From Acidobacteriota bacterium (GTDB taxonomy: Bacteria; Acidobacteriota; Terriglobia; Terriglobales; Acidobacteriaceae), in contig PJLO01000003.1 of the NCBI GenBank assembly GCA_003010405.1, positions 62,001 to 126,000 on the forward strand: DNA of 64,000 nucleotides, read 5' to 3'. Position 1 is the first letter of the stretch. Every line of letters begins with the position of its first letter. This document shows, in pieces, positions 39,402 through 48,922 of the stretch. Made by a program: the position numbers and the translations under genes. The notes beneath the pieces were generated by a model. The model saw only the letters and a program-made list of their open reading frames with translations, did no database searches and was not told the DNA's origin.

Positions 39402-39714
39402 CTTCCGTTGGACACTTGCTGCCGAGATCGTAATTCCCGGCATACTTTCGTCCTGACTGATCTTCGAACGAGATGCTGAACTTGCACGGTGTTCCACTCG
39501 GGGCCATGTGCCTGTGCGTCTGTTCGTTCTGAAGTTTGGGAAGGCCAAAGATCCCTGTGGGATGCTTCACCTCCAGATTCTCTATCCGATGTCCGGAGTG
39601 ATTCACAACGTCTATGTACATCATGGGCTTCGCGTAGTTGCAGCCTGAGGCAAACAGTGCCGCGGCAGTAAGGCAGGCAAAAGAAATGTGGGCGGCAGAT
39701 TTCATGGCTGACAT
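39346..39714 (-). CDS. Small lipoprotein, unknown function
   Basis: The 122-residue protein has a signal peptide and a clear lipobox (FASGC), so it should be lipid-anchored. The mature part has features of a beta-sandwich (MMYIDVVNHSGHRIENLEV and SISFEDQSGRKYAGNYDLG) but no known motif. It overlaps the 3' end of plsC by 56 bases on the opposite strand. I take it as real because of the good signal sequence; function is unknown. Confidence 0.65.
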   Translation of the reverse strand: MSAMKSAAHISFACLTAAALFASGCNYAKPMMYIDVVNHSGHRIENLEVKHPTGIFGLPKLQNEQTHRHMAPSGTPCKFSISFEDQSGRKYAGNYDLGSKCPTEVSFDVGAGMSVSARQVRP

Positions 39715-39759
39715 TCTACTCTGGAAAACAGAAGAAAGACGCCTACCGAGGCTATCGCT

Positions 39760-40557
39760 CTACTTTCTTTCGATAAGTCGGGCGCTCAGCACCACGCCAT
39801 CCCGCCCATCGTGCAGTTTGATAGGAAAGACCAGCACATTCCACTGCCAGTGCTCTGATTCCGCAGGCAGGTGTTGCATGGCACGATGATTACGGCGGTC
39901 AATATAGGTTTCTCTCGTATCGGCAACGGTCCGAATGATCTCACCCCATTCGTCGCGCATTTCCGGGAAATATTCAAAGATGTTGCGCCCTTGATACCAT
40001 GCGCGTCGCTGGTGACTGAGCGCCGCAAAATACTCATTCACGTATTGCCAGTTTCCCTCGCGATCCAGTATCTCAATCACCATGTCGTCGCCCATTGCCA
40101 TGATTATTCGCGAGTAATAGAAATCGCGTGAATCGACGACCACTGGGCGTCCGCGACGCTTTGCTTCAAAGCTGCGCAAGGCCTGCAGCAAGTCCTCAAC
40201 AGAACTGTATCCTTTCAGCAGATGCATGTCGGCAATGCCACCGAACTTCCGCTCCAGCGTAGCGGACAAAATAATAATTGGGACCTCAGGACGCTTCGCT
40301 CTTAACGTATTGGCCACATCAGTGCCAAATGTTCCTGCGCCCAAATGATAGTCCAACACCGCAATGTCGATATCCATCAGCTTCGACTCTGCTTCTTGAA
40401 TCGAGGCGGAGGTTACGACATGGTAGCCCTTCTGCCTGAGAATGGTAGAGCGGATCAAGAGGTTCTCTTCCCGGTCATCCAGCAGCAACACGGAAATCGG
40501 CTTACACTCGTCCGTTTTGCCTCCTTCTACCACTCCGAACTGCTTGCTCTCATCCAT
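39760..40557 (-). CDS. Response-regulator receiver protein with PAS domain
   Basis: The 265-residue protein has a REC domain (about 20-130) with the acid pair in LLLDDREEN and the phospho-acceptor Asp69 in AVLDYHLG. A PAS domain (about 150-260) contains DREGNWQYVNEYFAAL and LHDGRDGVVLSARLIERK. There is no DNA-binding or kinase output, so it probably acts through protein contacts. The switch lysine is followed by Gly (LLKGYS) instead of the usual Pro. No histidine kinase is next to it. Confidence 0.82.
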   Translation of the reverse strand: MDESKQFGVVEGGKTDECKPISVLLLDDREENLLIRSTILRQKGYHVVTSASIQEAESKLMDIDIAVLDYHLGAGTFGTDVANTLRAKRPEVPIIILSATLERKFGGIADMHLLKGYSSVEDLLQALRSFEAKRRGRPVVVDSRDFYYSRIIMAMGDDMVIEILDREGNWQYVNEYFAALSHQRRAWYQGRNIFEYFPEMRDEWGEIIRTVADTRETYIDRRNHRAMQHLPAESEHWQWNVLVFPIKLHDGRDGVVLSARLIERK

Positions 40558-40620
40558 TCGGCTGTCCCCGCATTTAGATATGGATGCCCCAAAACGAGCA
40601 AACGAAAAAATATAACTTTA

Positions 40621-41625
40621 CTACTCCGCTTCACGCCTGAGTTTGCGTACAGCCTTGGCTAGTTCCGGCAGTTTGTTGAATGTGGCTACCGCGCGCAGCC
40701 AAAGGCGGTTCTCAATCGCAGGATATCCACTCACCATGGCACCGGCGACAACATCACTCGGAATCCCGGTCTGGGCTGTCGCAACCGCGCCGTCCCCAAT
40801 CTTCAGATGTCCAGCCACGCCGACCTGTCCAGCCAAAATCACGTTTTTGCCAACGTGGGTGGACCCACCCAGGCCAACCTGAGAGCACAACATCGTGTGC
40901 GCTCCAACCGTGCATCCATGTCCCACCTGTACCAAGTTGTCGATCTTTGTGTCCTCTCCAACTACGGTCTGCCCGATACTGGCCCGGTCAACGCAGGAGT
41001 TAGCCTGCACTTCGACACGATCCGCGAGCTTGGTTGTACCGGACTGAACAATCTTGTACCAGCCACTCGCACTCCGGGCAAAACCGAAACCATCCGCGCC
41101 GATGACGACTCCGTTTTGCAGAATCACGTCATCTCCAATGGTGCAAAACTCCCGCACCTGAGCATGCGAGTGTGCGAAGAACCTACTTCCTATCGTTGCC
41201 CCGCGATAAACCACAACATGGGCCAACAGTACGGCATCATCGCCGATAACCACATCCGAGTCAATCACAACGTACGGTCCAATGTGCGCGCCCTTACCGA
41301 TCTTGGCTGTCGGATCTATTACCGCAGTGGAATGAATGCCCGGTTGATATCTCGGAGGCTGGTAAAAGAGCTCCAAAGCACGTGCAAACGCGAGATACGG
41401 ATTGGAATGACGCAAAACAGGGAGCCCCTCGGCAGAAAAGTCGTCGGTGACCAGGATGGCTGCGGCTTTCGTGGATTTTGCCAGGGCTGCATACTTGGAA
41501 TTTGAAATAAACGTAAGATGCTGTGGTCCGGCTTCTTCAATGCCTGCCACGCCGGTGATTTCCAGTTCCGGCGATACGTTCTGCAAAGTTGCATCCAGAA
41601 CCCGCGCAATTTCAGAAAGTTTCAT
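40621..41625 (-). CDS. lpxD: UDP-3-O-acylglucosamine N-acyltransferase
   Basis: The 334-residue protein has an N-terminal uridine-binding domain (SEIARVLDATLQNVSPELEI) and a left-handed beta-helix of hexapeptide repeats (from about 105) with the conserved VQVGHGCTVGAHTML. LpxD adds the N-linked acyl chain in lipid A synthesis, so the organism should make lipid A. It stands apart from other lpx genes in this window. Confidence 0.94.
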   Translation of the reverse strand: MKLSEIARVLDATLQNVSPELEITGVAGIEEAGPQHLTFISNSKYAALAKSTKAAAILVTDDFSAEGLPVLRHSNPYLAFARALELFYQPPRYQPGIHSTAVIDPTAKIGKGAHIGPYVVIDSDVVIGDDAVLLAHVVVYRGATIGSRFFAHSHAQVREFCTIGDDVILQNGVVIGADGFGFARSASGWYKIVQSGTTKLADRVEVQANSCVDRASIGQTVVGEDTKIDNLVQVGHGCTVGAHTMLCSQVGLGGSTHVGKNVILAGQVGVAGHLKIGDGAVATAQTGIPSDVVAGAMVSGYPAIENRLWLRAVATFNKLPELAKAVRKLRREAE

Positions 41626-41711
41626 ACTGGGCGTTAGCGTACAGGATTAACAGTTTGGGCGCTACAAATATTGACGACTTGGATCCTAGCAAGGCTATCG
41701 GAGCAAGCTGC

Positions 41712-42203
41712 TCAATGGGGCGGCAACTCGGAGAACAGAAGAGGGGTTTGTTGTTCTGTGCCAGTCTGCCTGCGGCGCTTAGTCGTGGAACCTATCACCG
41801 CTAACACAGTCATTTTTGAGAGCGCGGAACGAGGCACGAAGATCCGCTGCACGTTACCCCGCGTGTCGGGGGGATTCAGAAAAAAACCTTCCGGGCGAAT
41901 TTGCGTGAGATCGTTTGGCATTAAGCCCTCCAGTACCTCGGCGTCCCGGAAGCGCAATTGAACCCAGAGTCCCTCGACACGCGGCCTGGTGGTAAATGTC
42001 TTTCGTTGTAAGGAATTCGAATCCGCAAAATCCCGCACGAAGTAAACGCCTCGTACCTCACTCAGATCTATCAGAATCACGTTTCCGGCCGTGTTTAGGA
42101 GTTCCACCTTACCCCCGACTAGGAATTCCTCCGCCGCAATGTACCCAGGAACGCTGTCGCGATCCATTTTGCGAACAATTACTCTCTTGTGAGTGGATGC
42201 CAT
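41712..42203 (-). CDS. Conserved protein, DUF6982-like
   Basis: The 163-residue protein has no signal peptide or membrane segment. It shows a basic start (KRVIVRKMDRDSVPGYI), then KVELLNTAGNVILIDLSEVRGVYFVRDF and LWVQLRFRDAEVLEGL, suggesting two small beta-barrel-like units. I recall similar proteins under DUF6982, often in Acidobacteria, but the function is not known. It lies upstream of lpxD on the same strand, 86 bases away. Confidence 0.6.
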   Translation of the reverse strand: MASTHKRVIVRKMDRDSVPGYIAAEEFLVGGKVELLNTAGNVILIDLSEVRGVYFVRDFADSNSLQRKTFTTRPRVEGLWVQLRFRDAEVLEGLMPNDLTQIRPEGFFLNPPDTRGNVQRIFVPRSALSKMTVLAVIGSTTKRRRQTGTEQQTPLLFSELPPH

Positions 42204-42539
42204 TTACCTACCTTGCGTGAGCCAAGATCGCGCCCGACCCGGCTTGACTGATTGTCGCACCGCCTTCGCTTTGTTCGAAAGAAAATCTTGCCAAAGACAA
42301 TTGAAAGTTACGGCCCCAATGCTGGATTCTGCTTGATCAAGCAGTCCCGATACAGAGTAGCCAAGCGCCGCCTGTCTGTGATATCGTCTGGAGTTTGTAG
42401 CGGGAGTGTTGCATTTCTCTGTAACTAGCTATTCATAAAAGAGTTACTCACGATAATTTTTTGGGCGATTTTTTGTACAACTTTTAAAGCGGTTTCTAGC
42501 TGTTAGCTGGTATTTCGTTGATATCATTGCCCTAATCTC
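42204..42539. other. Divergent region upstream of the tRNA nucleotidyltransferase gene
   Basis: About 335 bases without a convincing gene. The right part is AT-rich for this genome. TTGCAT near 42409 followed 17 bases later by TTCATA could be a weak promoter. No Shine-Dalgarno is visible just before the ATG at 42540. Confidence 0.4.
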
Positions 42540-44285
42540 ATGGCTGATTATATTTACACAATGGAGAGCCGGTTATCGCCCGATCAAATGAGGACGGTAA
42601 ACACGGTACAGGGAATTGCCCGATCCCATGGCATGAATGTGTATTTGACCGGGGGAGCTATTCGCGACATCCTCACCGGATTTCCCATTCGTGATCTGGA
42701 TTTTACCATTCAGGGCAACCCCCTAAAACTTAGGCACGACATTGAAACGTCGGGCGCGGTCGTAGACATGGTCGACGAGACCTTCTGCGTGCTTCACGCT
42801 GTCTTTTCCGGCAGCAGGGCTGAAATAAGTATGGCTCGGGGCGAACTTTTCGATAAACCAGGCAAACCGCCTCTGGTGACCCCCGCAACTATCAATGAAG
42901 ACCTCCGCAGACGCGACTTCACCTTCAATGCAATGGCCCTCTCGTTGAATGACGGGTCCCTTGGCCTGCTTCTCGATCCTTTCAACGGAGCTGCCGATAT
43001 TGAAGCGCGCCTGATTCGCATTCTTCACAGCTACGCATTCCTGGAAGATCCTTCCCGCCTGATTCGTGCAACGCGTTTTGCTGCGCGCTTTGGATGGGAA
43101 ATGGAAGAGCGTACTCGCACCCGCTACGATTCGGCTCGAGAGGGCGAGTACATTCAGTTTATTAACGAGCGCGCGATCGGATACGAAATCGAACAGATCG
43201 CACATGAAGAAAACCCAATCGCTGTGATGCAGGCGCTGGAGAGCGAAGGGTGGTTGAAGGTCCTCTGTCCCGAATGGACTGCGGCCAAGGCCGATGTTCC
43301 TGAATTAGCTCAACTCCTGAGAACACGTACCGTCATGGCTGAACTTAACATTGGCGTCGATGCAGCTCCGGCGGTCATGCGCTTTATCACCAGCAAGCTG
43401 AGCGATGCCGAAATAGCTCAGATTCAGCAAATTATTCCGCATCGTGAGTTTGTGGCCGCATGGAAGCAACTGGAGGACGACGCAAGGGAACTTTCAAAGA
43501 AGCTTCTTTCCAAAGAGGCCGCACAGAATTCTGGAACATGGAATATCCTGTCCACCGCGAAACCGGAAGCACTGCTATTCCTGGATGCTACAGGGCGCAA
43601 CAAAGCCGTTGATGAAAAAATTAAAAAGTTTTTTGGGGAGTGGCGCCAACTTAAAGATAAGCTGCCATTTGCCGAAATGGCTGAACTTCGTATCACGCCT
43701 CAGCATCCCGAGTATTCGCGGATCTGTCATGACGCCTTTATGTTGCTTCTGGATGGCAAACTGCGAACTCAAGGCGAGATCATGAAATTCCTCGCACCTT
43801 TCGAGCCGCCACCACCTCCGCCTCCTCCGATGCCCGCACGCCGTGGGCGATCTGCGGTCAAGAAAATAGCCGCTCCTTCCGGGGTGAAAAGTGCGGAGGA
43901 GCGGCCAGCAGTAGCAGTTGCCCCAGCGGTTCAAACCGAGATGACTCCGGCAAAAACTGCCCAGAGGCCGGAAAAAACAAAGCTGGTTTCGAAGAAAGTG
44001 CCGCCTCGGGAGAAGAAAACGGTAGTAGCTAAAACAAGGGCCACAGCGGCGAAAAACACCTCACCCAAAAGCGCCAGAGCTGTTGTAAAAACAGCACAGG
44101 CCAAGCCGAAAACAACCCAGAAAAAGAATTTGGCGAAAAAGGTTGCGCCTAGGCCAGCAGTGAGAGCGACCGCCGTAGGTCAGGTCGCAAAAGCTACAAA
44201 AGTGGCCAAGGCTGCTGGTAAGACGTCAGTCCGGAAAGCGCCGGATAAAAATTTTGGGCACCCCAAGAAGCACCTGAAGCGCTGA
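42540..44285 (+). CDS. tRNA nucleotidyltransferase/poly(A) polymerase family, basic tail
   Basis: The 581-residue protein has a class II nucleotidyltransferase head: VYLTGGAIRDILTGFPIRDLD-type motif near residue 35, then RRDFTFNAMAL and the RNA-binding-core segment DPSRLIRATRFAARFGW. This fits a CCA-adding or A-adding enzyme or poly(A) polymerase; which one cannot be decided by eye. From about residue 422 there is a run of proline and then about 150 residues rich in Lys, Ala and Pro, like a histone H1 tail. Such a tail is not part of the family core. Confidence 0.85.
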   Translation: MADYIYTMESRLSPDQMRTVNTVQGIARSHGMNVYLTGGAIRDILTGFPIRDLDFTIQGNPLKLRHDIETSGAVVDMVDETFCVLHAVFSGSRAEISMARGELFDKPGKPPLVTPATINEDLRRRDFTFNAMALSLNDGSLGLLLDPFNGAADIEARLIRILHSYAFLEDPSRLIRATRFAARFGWEMEERTRTRYDSAREGEYIQFINERAIGYEIEQIAHEENPIAVMQALESEGWLKVLCPEWTAAKADVPELAQLLRTRTVMAELNIGVDAAPAVMRFITSKLSDAEIAQIQQIIPHREFVAAWKQLEDDARELSKKLLSKEAAQNSGTWNILSTAKPEALLFLDATGRNKAVDEKIKKFFGEWRQLKDKLPFAEMAELRITPQHPEYSRICHDAFMLLLDGKLRTQGEIMKFLAPFEPPPPPPPPMPARRGRSAVKKIAAPSGVKSAEERPAVAVAPAVQTEMTPAKTAQRPEKTKLVSKKVPPREKKTVVAKTRATAAKNTSPKSARAVVKTAQAKPKTTQKKNLAKKVAPRPAVRATAVGQVAKATKVAKAAGKTSVRKAPDKNFGHPKKHLKR

Positions 44286-44286
44286 C

Positions 44287-44586
44287 CTACTTCGGAGGCT
44301 CTTTCTGTACTTGGGGGACCGCCCCTTTCGGGACACCCGTCTGGTGCTGACATTTGGTAATGACGGCCGCCCGAATACGACTGCGAAGATCGTCAGGAAA
44401 TTCGTAAAGCTTGTAATCCCGATAAATTTCGATGGTGCTCTTCGTGGTGTTGCAAAGAACATAGCAGTTGTGGCACCACTGCAAGTGCTCCTCGAGTTCG
44501 GCCCTGGTACTTGCGTCTAGGTCGTTGTCGAGATAGTCGGTGAGCTCTTTCAAAAAATCAGAGCATTTCACGTCGTGTATCTCCAT
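44287..44586 (-). CDS. Zinc-finger anti-sigma factor
   Basis: The 99-residue protein has the ZAS-type pattern HLQWCHNC (H-x3-C-x2-C) with an upstream Cys8, and helical flanks. There is no membrane segment, so it would be a soluble anti-sigma factor. It overlaps the upstream ECF sigma gene by 29 bases on the same strand, the usual pairing. The zinc thiols may make it respond to redox, but this is inferred. Confidence 0.82.
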   Translation of the reverse strand: MEIHDVKCSDFLKELTDYLDNDLDASTRAELEEHLQWCHNCYVLCNTTKSTIEIYRDYKLYEFPDDLRSRIRAAVITKCQHQTGVPKGAVPQVQKEPPK

Positions 44587-45193
44587 CGCGTCGTTTGAAG
44601 TACTTGTTGAGACGGTCGCGCAATTGCAGCCGGGCGCGCAGCAGTCTCGATTTCACTGCCGGCACGGTCAAATCCAAAGCCGACGCAGTCTCTTCGGTTG
44701 AAAGCCCCTCCACATCCCGCAGGACAAACACAGTACGGAAGCTCGGAGGCAAACCTTGAATCGTCTTTCCAAGAATGTTCTTCAGTTCCGATTGCGTGTA
44801 AATCTCCTCAGGGTTTGGAGACCAATCCGCGATTTCACGCGGCATGGAATCTTCTTCTGTCTGTACGTCCTCGTCGATAGAAACGGTGCGCTCTGGGCGC
44901 CTCCGCCGCAGGCGCATCAATGCTTCGTTCACCGTTATCCGAACTAGCCAGGTATAAAATTTAGACTGCCCCTGGAACTGCCCTAAGTTCTGATAAGCCT
45001 TAAGAAACGCGTCTTGCACGACGTCCTCGGCATCCTCACGATTCTGAGTAATATGCTGCGCGATGCGGAAGACGTTTCGGTCGTACCGCCGCACGAGGGA
45101 TTCGAAAGCACTGATATCGCCGGCTCGCGCCGCTTCGACCAGGTTACTCTCTTCGCTCGGTGACTCTCCTACGGTGTTTTCGATGGCTTCCAT
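44558..45193 (-). CDS. ECF-type RNA polymerase sigma factor
   Basis: The 211-residue protein has region 2 (LVRRYDRNVFRIAQHITQNR, DAEDVVQDAFLKAY, FYTWLVRITVNEALMRLRRR) and region 4 (LPPSFRTVFVLRDVEGLS, then ETASALDLTVPAVKSRLLRAR), separated by an acidic linker. It is of the RpoE/SigW kind. Its partner anti-sigma gene overlaps the 3' end. The regulon is unknown; a divergent GAF-like gene and a lytic transglycosylase gene lie next to it. Confidence 0.92.
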   Translation of the reverse strand: MEAIENTVGESPSEESNLVEAARAGDISAFESLVRRYDRNVFRIAQHITQNREDAEDVVQDAFLKAYQNLGQFQGQSKFYTWLVRITVNEALMRLRRRRPERTVSIDEDVQTEEDSMPREIADWSPNPEEIYTQSELKNILGKTIQGLPPSFRTVFVLRDVEGLSTEETASALDLTVPAVKSRLLRARLQLRDRLNKYFKRRDGDTRREML

Positions 45194-45397
45194 TCGTCAG
45201 TCGATTCAGAATTTACGTGATTTAATGACTTGCTGCACATTGTATCGGTTGAAAGGACAGATGACAAAAAATGAATTAACGAAATCACCTATTCGAAAAG
45301 ATACTGCATCATTTCAGAAGTTGACACACTGCTGCTCGACCACCATAATCCGAGCATCATAAGAAATGCGCAGCTTTGGAGCAGCGCCGGATTAGCT

Positions 45398-46387
45398 ATG
45401 CAGAATGAAGATTCGATTCGGGAGATTGCCACCAGAGCTTTTTGCGAGGTGCTGCGGGAAAAATCGCAGGATATTGCTGCCGATATTGCCCACAGGTTGT
45501 GTCCCGCCCTGGCATCGCAGCCGTCTCCTTGTGACCGTACAAAGGAATTGCGCGACGCAGCCATGCTGATTGTCGGCTCCGGAACTACGGCCGAGACGCT
45601 GGAAGCGTTACTGTCTGCGAGTTCGACGATCACCCCAAACTGCGGATTGCTGATTTTGCGCGGAACTCAGGCCACAGGGTGGAGCTGTCATGGTCTCGCT
45701 GCGCTGGACAATTTCAAGCGGGCCACACTGGACTGTACGCGGGGAATTGTTCAGACGGTAATAACTGCCGGAACAGCAGCTACGGTGCAAGTTTCAGAGC
45801 TCGATCCGGTTTTCACCGCCACGCTGGGACTGCAGAGCTCGGCACAGGTTCTGTTAGTGCCGGTGTTGCTGAAGCAGAAAGTTGCAGCACTGATAATCGC
45901 CTTGCCCCGAGAAGCAAACGATCTGCCCGGACTCGAATTGCTGGTGCAGATTGCGCAATTAACCTTAGATCTCCAAGCCTATCGTAAGCTCTCCTGCCCC
46001 GACCCGGTGCAGCGTAAGCCTGAAGCGGAGACCGCAACGACGACAGCGGTCAACGTAACTGTGAGCCGATTGGTAGTTCCGTCGCCTTGCGAGAGCGGAA
46101 CGTCAACGGCTGTCGCTCCCGTTCTGGACGAAGCACACGAAAAGGCACGCCGATTTGCGAAGTTGCTCGTCGAAGAAATCAAACTTTACAACCAGGCTAA
46201 GGTTTCCGAAGGACGCAGCCAGGGCAATCTTTACAGCCGTTTGCGTGAGGACATTGAGAAGAGCCGTGCGGCATACCAGAAGCGCTACGGCGAAAGCGCC
46301 AAAGACGTCGATTTTTTCACGCAGGAATTGATAAGAATCCTTACAGATAACAACCCGGCGATGATGGGGCCGGAGTTTCCGAGTTAA
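45398..46387 (+). CDS. GAF-like domain protein, unknown function
   Basis: The 329-residue protein has no signal peptide or membrane helix. Residues about 60-190 have the alternating pattern of a GAF domain (CGLLILRGTQATGWSCHGLA, QVLLVPVLLKQKVAALIIAL). A Thr/Val/Pro-rich linker follows, then a charged helical region (ARRFAKLLVEEIKLYNQAKV, LYSRLREDIEKSRAAYQKRY). The last part looks like an interaction domain. The protein stands between an ECF sigma gene and slt. Function unknown. Confidence 0.65.
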   Translation: MQNEDSIREIATRAFCEVLREKSQDIAADIAHRLCPALASQPSPCDRTKELRDAAMLIVGSGTTAETLEALLSASSTITPNCGLLILRGTQATGWSCHGLAALDNFKRATLDCTRGIVQTVITAGTAATVQVSELDPVFTATLGLQSSAQVLLVPVLLKQKVAALIIALPREANDLPGLELLVQIAQLTLDLQAYRKLSCPDPVQRKPEAETATTTAVNVTVSRLVVPSPCESGTSTAVAPVLDEAHEKARRFAKLLVEEIKLYNQAKVSEGRSQGNLYSRLREDIEKSRAAYQKRYGESAKDVDFFTQELIRILTDNNPAMMGPEFPS

Positions 46388-46403
46388 ACTGCAAGTATCT
46401 GCC

Positions 46404-48812
46404 ATGCCTACAAAGTCCCGAATCCCGGCCATCGTCCTCCTGACGTGCATAAGTCTGATTGCCGCTTGTGAGGCGAAGGCTTCGTCTCACAAAGCTCAGG
46501 CGCACAAGAAGAGCACCGCGAACAGAACCCTAACTCACGGAAAACACACCAGTAAGCGTGCTTCCAGAACTGCGCCTAAGAAAAAAGCGGCTTCGGCAAA
46601 AGTGCGGCGGCTGAGTCGCGCCTTCGTGGCCTCGGCCGATCTGAAAAAAATGGCGCGGCAACTGGTCGAGAACCGCACCCCGGCGGGCTACAGAGCCGTT
46701 GGAGAATATGCACGCCGTCACGCCGGAACGGATGCTGGAGCGCTGGCTTGGCTGACAATTGGTTACTCCCATTTCCTGGACGGACATTATCCAGAAGCTA
46801 TAGCGGCGCTGGAGAAAGCGAAACCTCATGCTGGCGAGTTGTATGACTACGTCAGATACTTCGAGGCAGTTTCCTATGGAGGGCAGGGAAACAGCGCCAA
46901 GGTAGCGGAGATGCTGCGCGACTTCGAAAGAGAGGCGCCGGAATCGATCTTCCAGAAAGATGTGATTGACATCTACGGCAGCGCATTGGTTTCTCAAGGC
47001 AAGACACTCGAAGCGATCACATACCTGGAAGCACATCGGATGCCGATCAAAGCTTCTGTGGAATTAGCTCTGGGGAAGAGCTATCTGCACACTGACCATC
47101 CCGAGAAAGGGATGGAAATTCTGAGGCGTCTGTATTTCACGATGCCTTCCAGCGCGGAAGCCGCAGAAGCAGCAACGCAGTTGGCGGCGGCTGGCTCCGC
47201 GCTGGAAGGTAGTTACAGCGACGAGAAGACCCGGGCGGATCTGCTGGCGAAAGCAGGTCGCTGGGCTGACGCGGCGCGTGCGTATCGTCAACTGCAGAGC
47301 AAGGCTCCAGCACAGGAGCAGAGCAATCTTAAGGTTGCAGTGGCAGCGGCGTTGCGACATTTGAACAACACTACTGAAAGCCGAACTCTGCTGGAGCAAG
47401 TACAAGCCTCAGGCGAAGCCGAGGCGCAGCGCCTTTATCTGCTTTGCGAAATTGCGCGCAGTGAAAAGAACGAAAGCGCGGTTGTACAGCACCTGTCTCG
47501 CTTGCGGCAGCAGGCAGCAACAAGTCCATGGTTTGAGCAAGCTCTGCTCTCAACCGGAAACATGTATCTACTGGCGAAAGATTATGACCATGCCATTGAC
47601 ATGTTTCGCGAACTGCGGCAACGGTTTCAGAGCAGTCCCCGCGCGAGTTACGCCCACTGGAAAGCAGCCTGGCTGACCTACCGACAGGGGCGGCGGGACG
47701 TTGCAAAGAAGGATTTTGAAGATCAGGTATTGTGGTATCCAGACCGTCCCGAGGTTCCAGCCGCTCTCTACTGGCGTGCGCGCATCGCGGAAGATGAGAA
47801 CGATTACACATTGGCGCGGGCATGGTACGCGAAACTCAGTGATCGGTTCCACAATTACTACTACGGATATCTGGGACGCGAGTGCCTTGCAAAACTACCT
47901 CTAGCGGATACTGGCTCGTCGAAGCCCGATCCGATCTTGGCGCGGATTCCGGACTTCAAACAGAACTCTGATGCTCTGGAGGAGGACCCTCCGCCGCACC
48001 AGTTGCGGGCTGAAAAGAGCCGTCTGCTGTTGAATGCTGGTCTTAACGAGTTTGCCATTCGAGAACTGCAAGCCGAACAAGGCGGGCAGGGCGCCAGCTG
48101 GGCCACGCTGCAAATTGCCCGAATTTATCAGGAAAGCGGACACAGTCATCGCGCCATTCAGTTTTTGAAGAAATCGCTGCCGGGCTATTACTCGTTCGAC
48201 ATCCCCGCGCTGCCAAGGCCGTATTGGGAAATATTATTTCCACGCCCCTATTGGACCGATGTACGGAGGCAGTCGCTGGCAAATTCGCTGGATCCATATC
48301 TCGTGGCTTCTTTGATCCGGCAGGAGAGCGAGTTCAATCCTGGAGCGGTCTCGCATGCCAACGCTTACGGGCTCATGCAATTGCTGCCGCAGGTGGGACA
48401 GGGAGAGGCAAGGGCTGCGCGCATAAGGCACTTTTCGACCGCCTCGCTCCTGGTGCCAAACTTAAATATCCAACTCGGCACGCACTACTTCAAATCAATG
48501 GTGACGCAATTCAACGGGCAGGTGGAGTACGCATTGGCCGCCTACAACGCGGGCTCGAACCGTGTGGAGGACTGGCTGCAAAATGGATACTACCGCGACG
48601 TGCCAGAGTTCGTAGAATCGATTCCGTTCACCGAAACCAGAGAATACGTCCAGGCAATTATGAGAAACAGTAGGGTCTATCAGAGATTGTATCCGCAGCA
48701 GTTGAGGGAGAGAGAAAAGGATCAGGTCGAGAAGGTAACGCAGGTATCCTCGAAGCGCCTTGCACATATCCAGCGGAGCACCGGAAGAGAACAGAAAGAG
48801 AAAAGCGACTAA
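46404..48812 (+). CDS. Soluble lytic murein transglycosylase with TPR-like domain
   Basis: The 802-residue protein has a signal sequence with a possible lipobox (LIAAC, Cys22), a Lys-rich region, a long alpha-superhelix of TPR-like repeats (about 80-560) and a C-terminal SLT domain. The SLT domain has the catalytic glutamate in LIRQESEFNPGAVS (Glu641), NAYGLMQLLP, and ALAAYNAGSNRVEDWL. It cleaves the glycan strands of murein to 1,6-anhydro products. It follows the GAF-like gene by 16 bases, likely in one operon. Products could feed the recycling genes ldcA and mpl. Confidence 0.9.
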   Translation: MPTKSRIPAIVLLTCISLIAACEAKASSHKAQAHKKSTANRTLTHGKHTSKRASRTAPKKKAASAKVRRLSRAFVASADLKKMARQLVENRTPAGYRAVGEYARRHAGTDAGALAWLTIGYSHFLDGHYPEAIAALEKAKPHAGELYDYVRYFEAVSYGGQGNSAKVAEMLRDFEREAPESIFQKDVIDIYGSALVSQGKTLEAITYLEAHRMPIKASVELALGKSYLHTDHPEKGMEILRRLYFTMPSSAEAAEAATQLAAAGSALEGSYSDEKTRADLLAKAGRWADAARAYRQLQSKAPAQEQSNLKVAVAAALRHLNNTTESRTLLEQVQASGEAEAQRLYLLCEIARSEKNESAVVQHLSRLRQQAATSPWFEQALLSTGNMYLLAKDYDHAIDMFRELRQRFQSSPRASYAHWKAAWLTYRQGRRDVAKKDFEDQVLWYPDRPEVPAALYWRARIAEDENDYTLARAWYAKLSDRFHNYYYGYLGRECLAKLPLADTGSSKPDPILARIPDFKQNSDALEEDPPPHQLRAEKSRLLLNAGLNEFAIRELQAEQGGQGASWATLQIARIYQESGHSHRAIQFLKKSLPGYYSFDIPALPRPYWEILFPRPYWTDVRRQSLANSLDPYLVASLIRQESEFNPGAVSHANAYGLMQLLPQVGQGEARAARIRHFSTASLLVPNLNIQLGTHYFKSMVTQFNGQVEYALAAYNAGSNRVEDWLQNGYYRDVPEFVESIPFTETREYVQAIMRNSRVYQRLYPQQLREREKDQVEKVTQVSSKRLAHIQRSTGREQKEKSD

Positions 48813-48879
48813 GGCTATTCCTAAGAGACTGCCTGTGCAGGCGCGGCCAGTTTTAATTTCAATCCGGTGTTAATGCGTT

Positions 48880-48913
48880 CCGGTCGTGTTCTCTGAATGG
48901 AGAACACGACCGG
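48880..48913. terminator. Bidirectional terminator
   Basis: CCGGTCGTGTTCTC pairs perfectly with GAGAACACGACCGG around a 6-base loop, between the converging slt and DUF4125 genes. The rightward side is followed by CCAATTTATTT. Confidence 0.75.
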
Positions 48914-48922
48914 CCAATTTAT

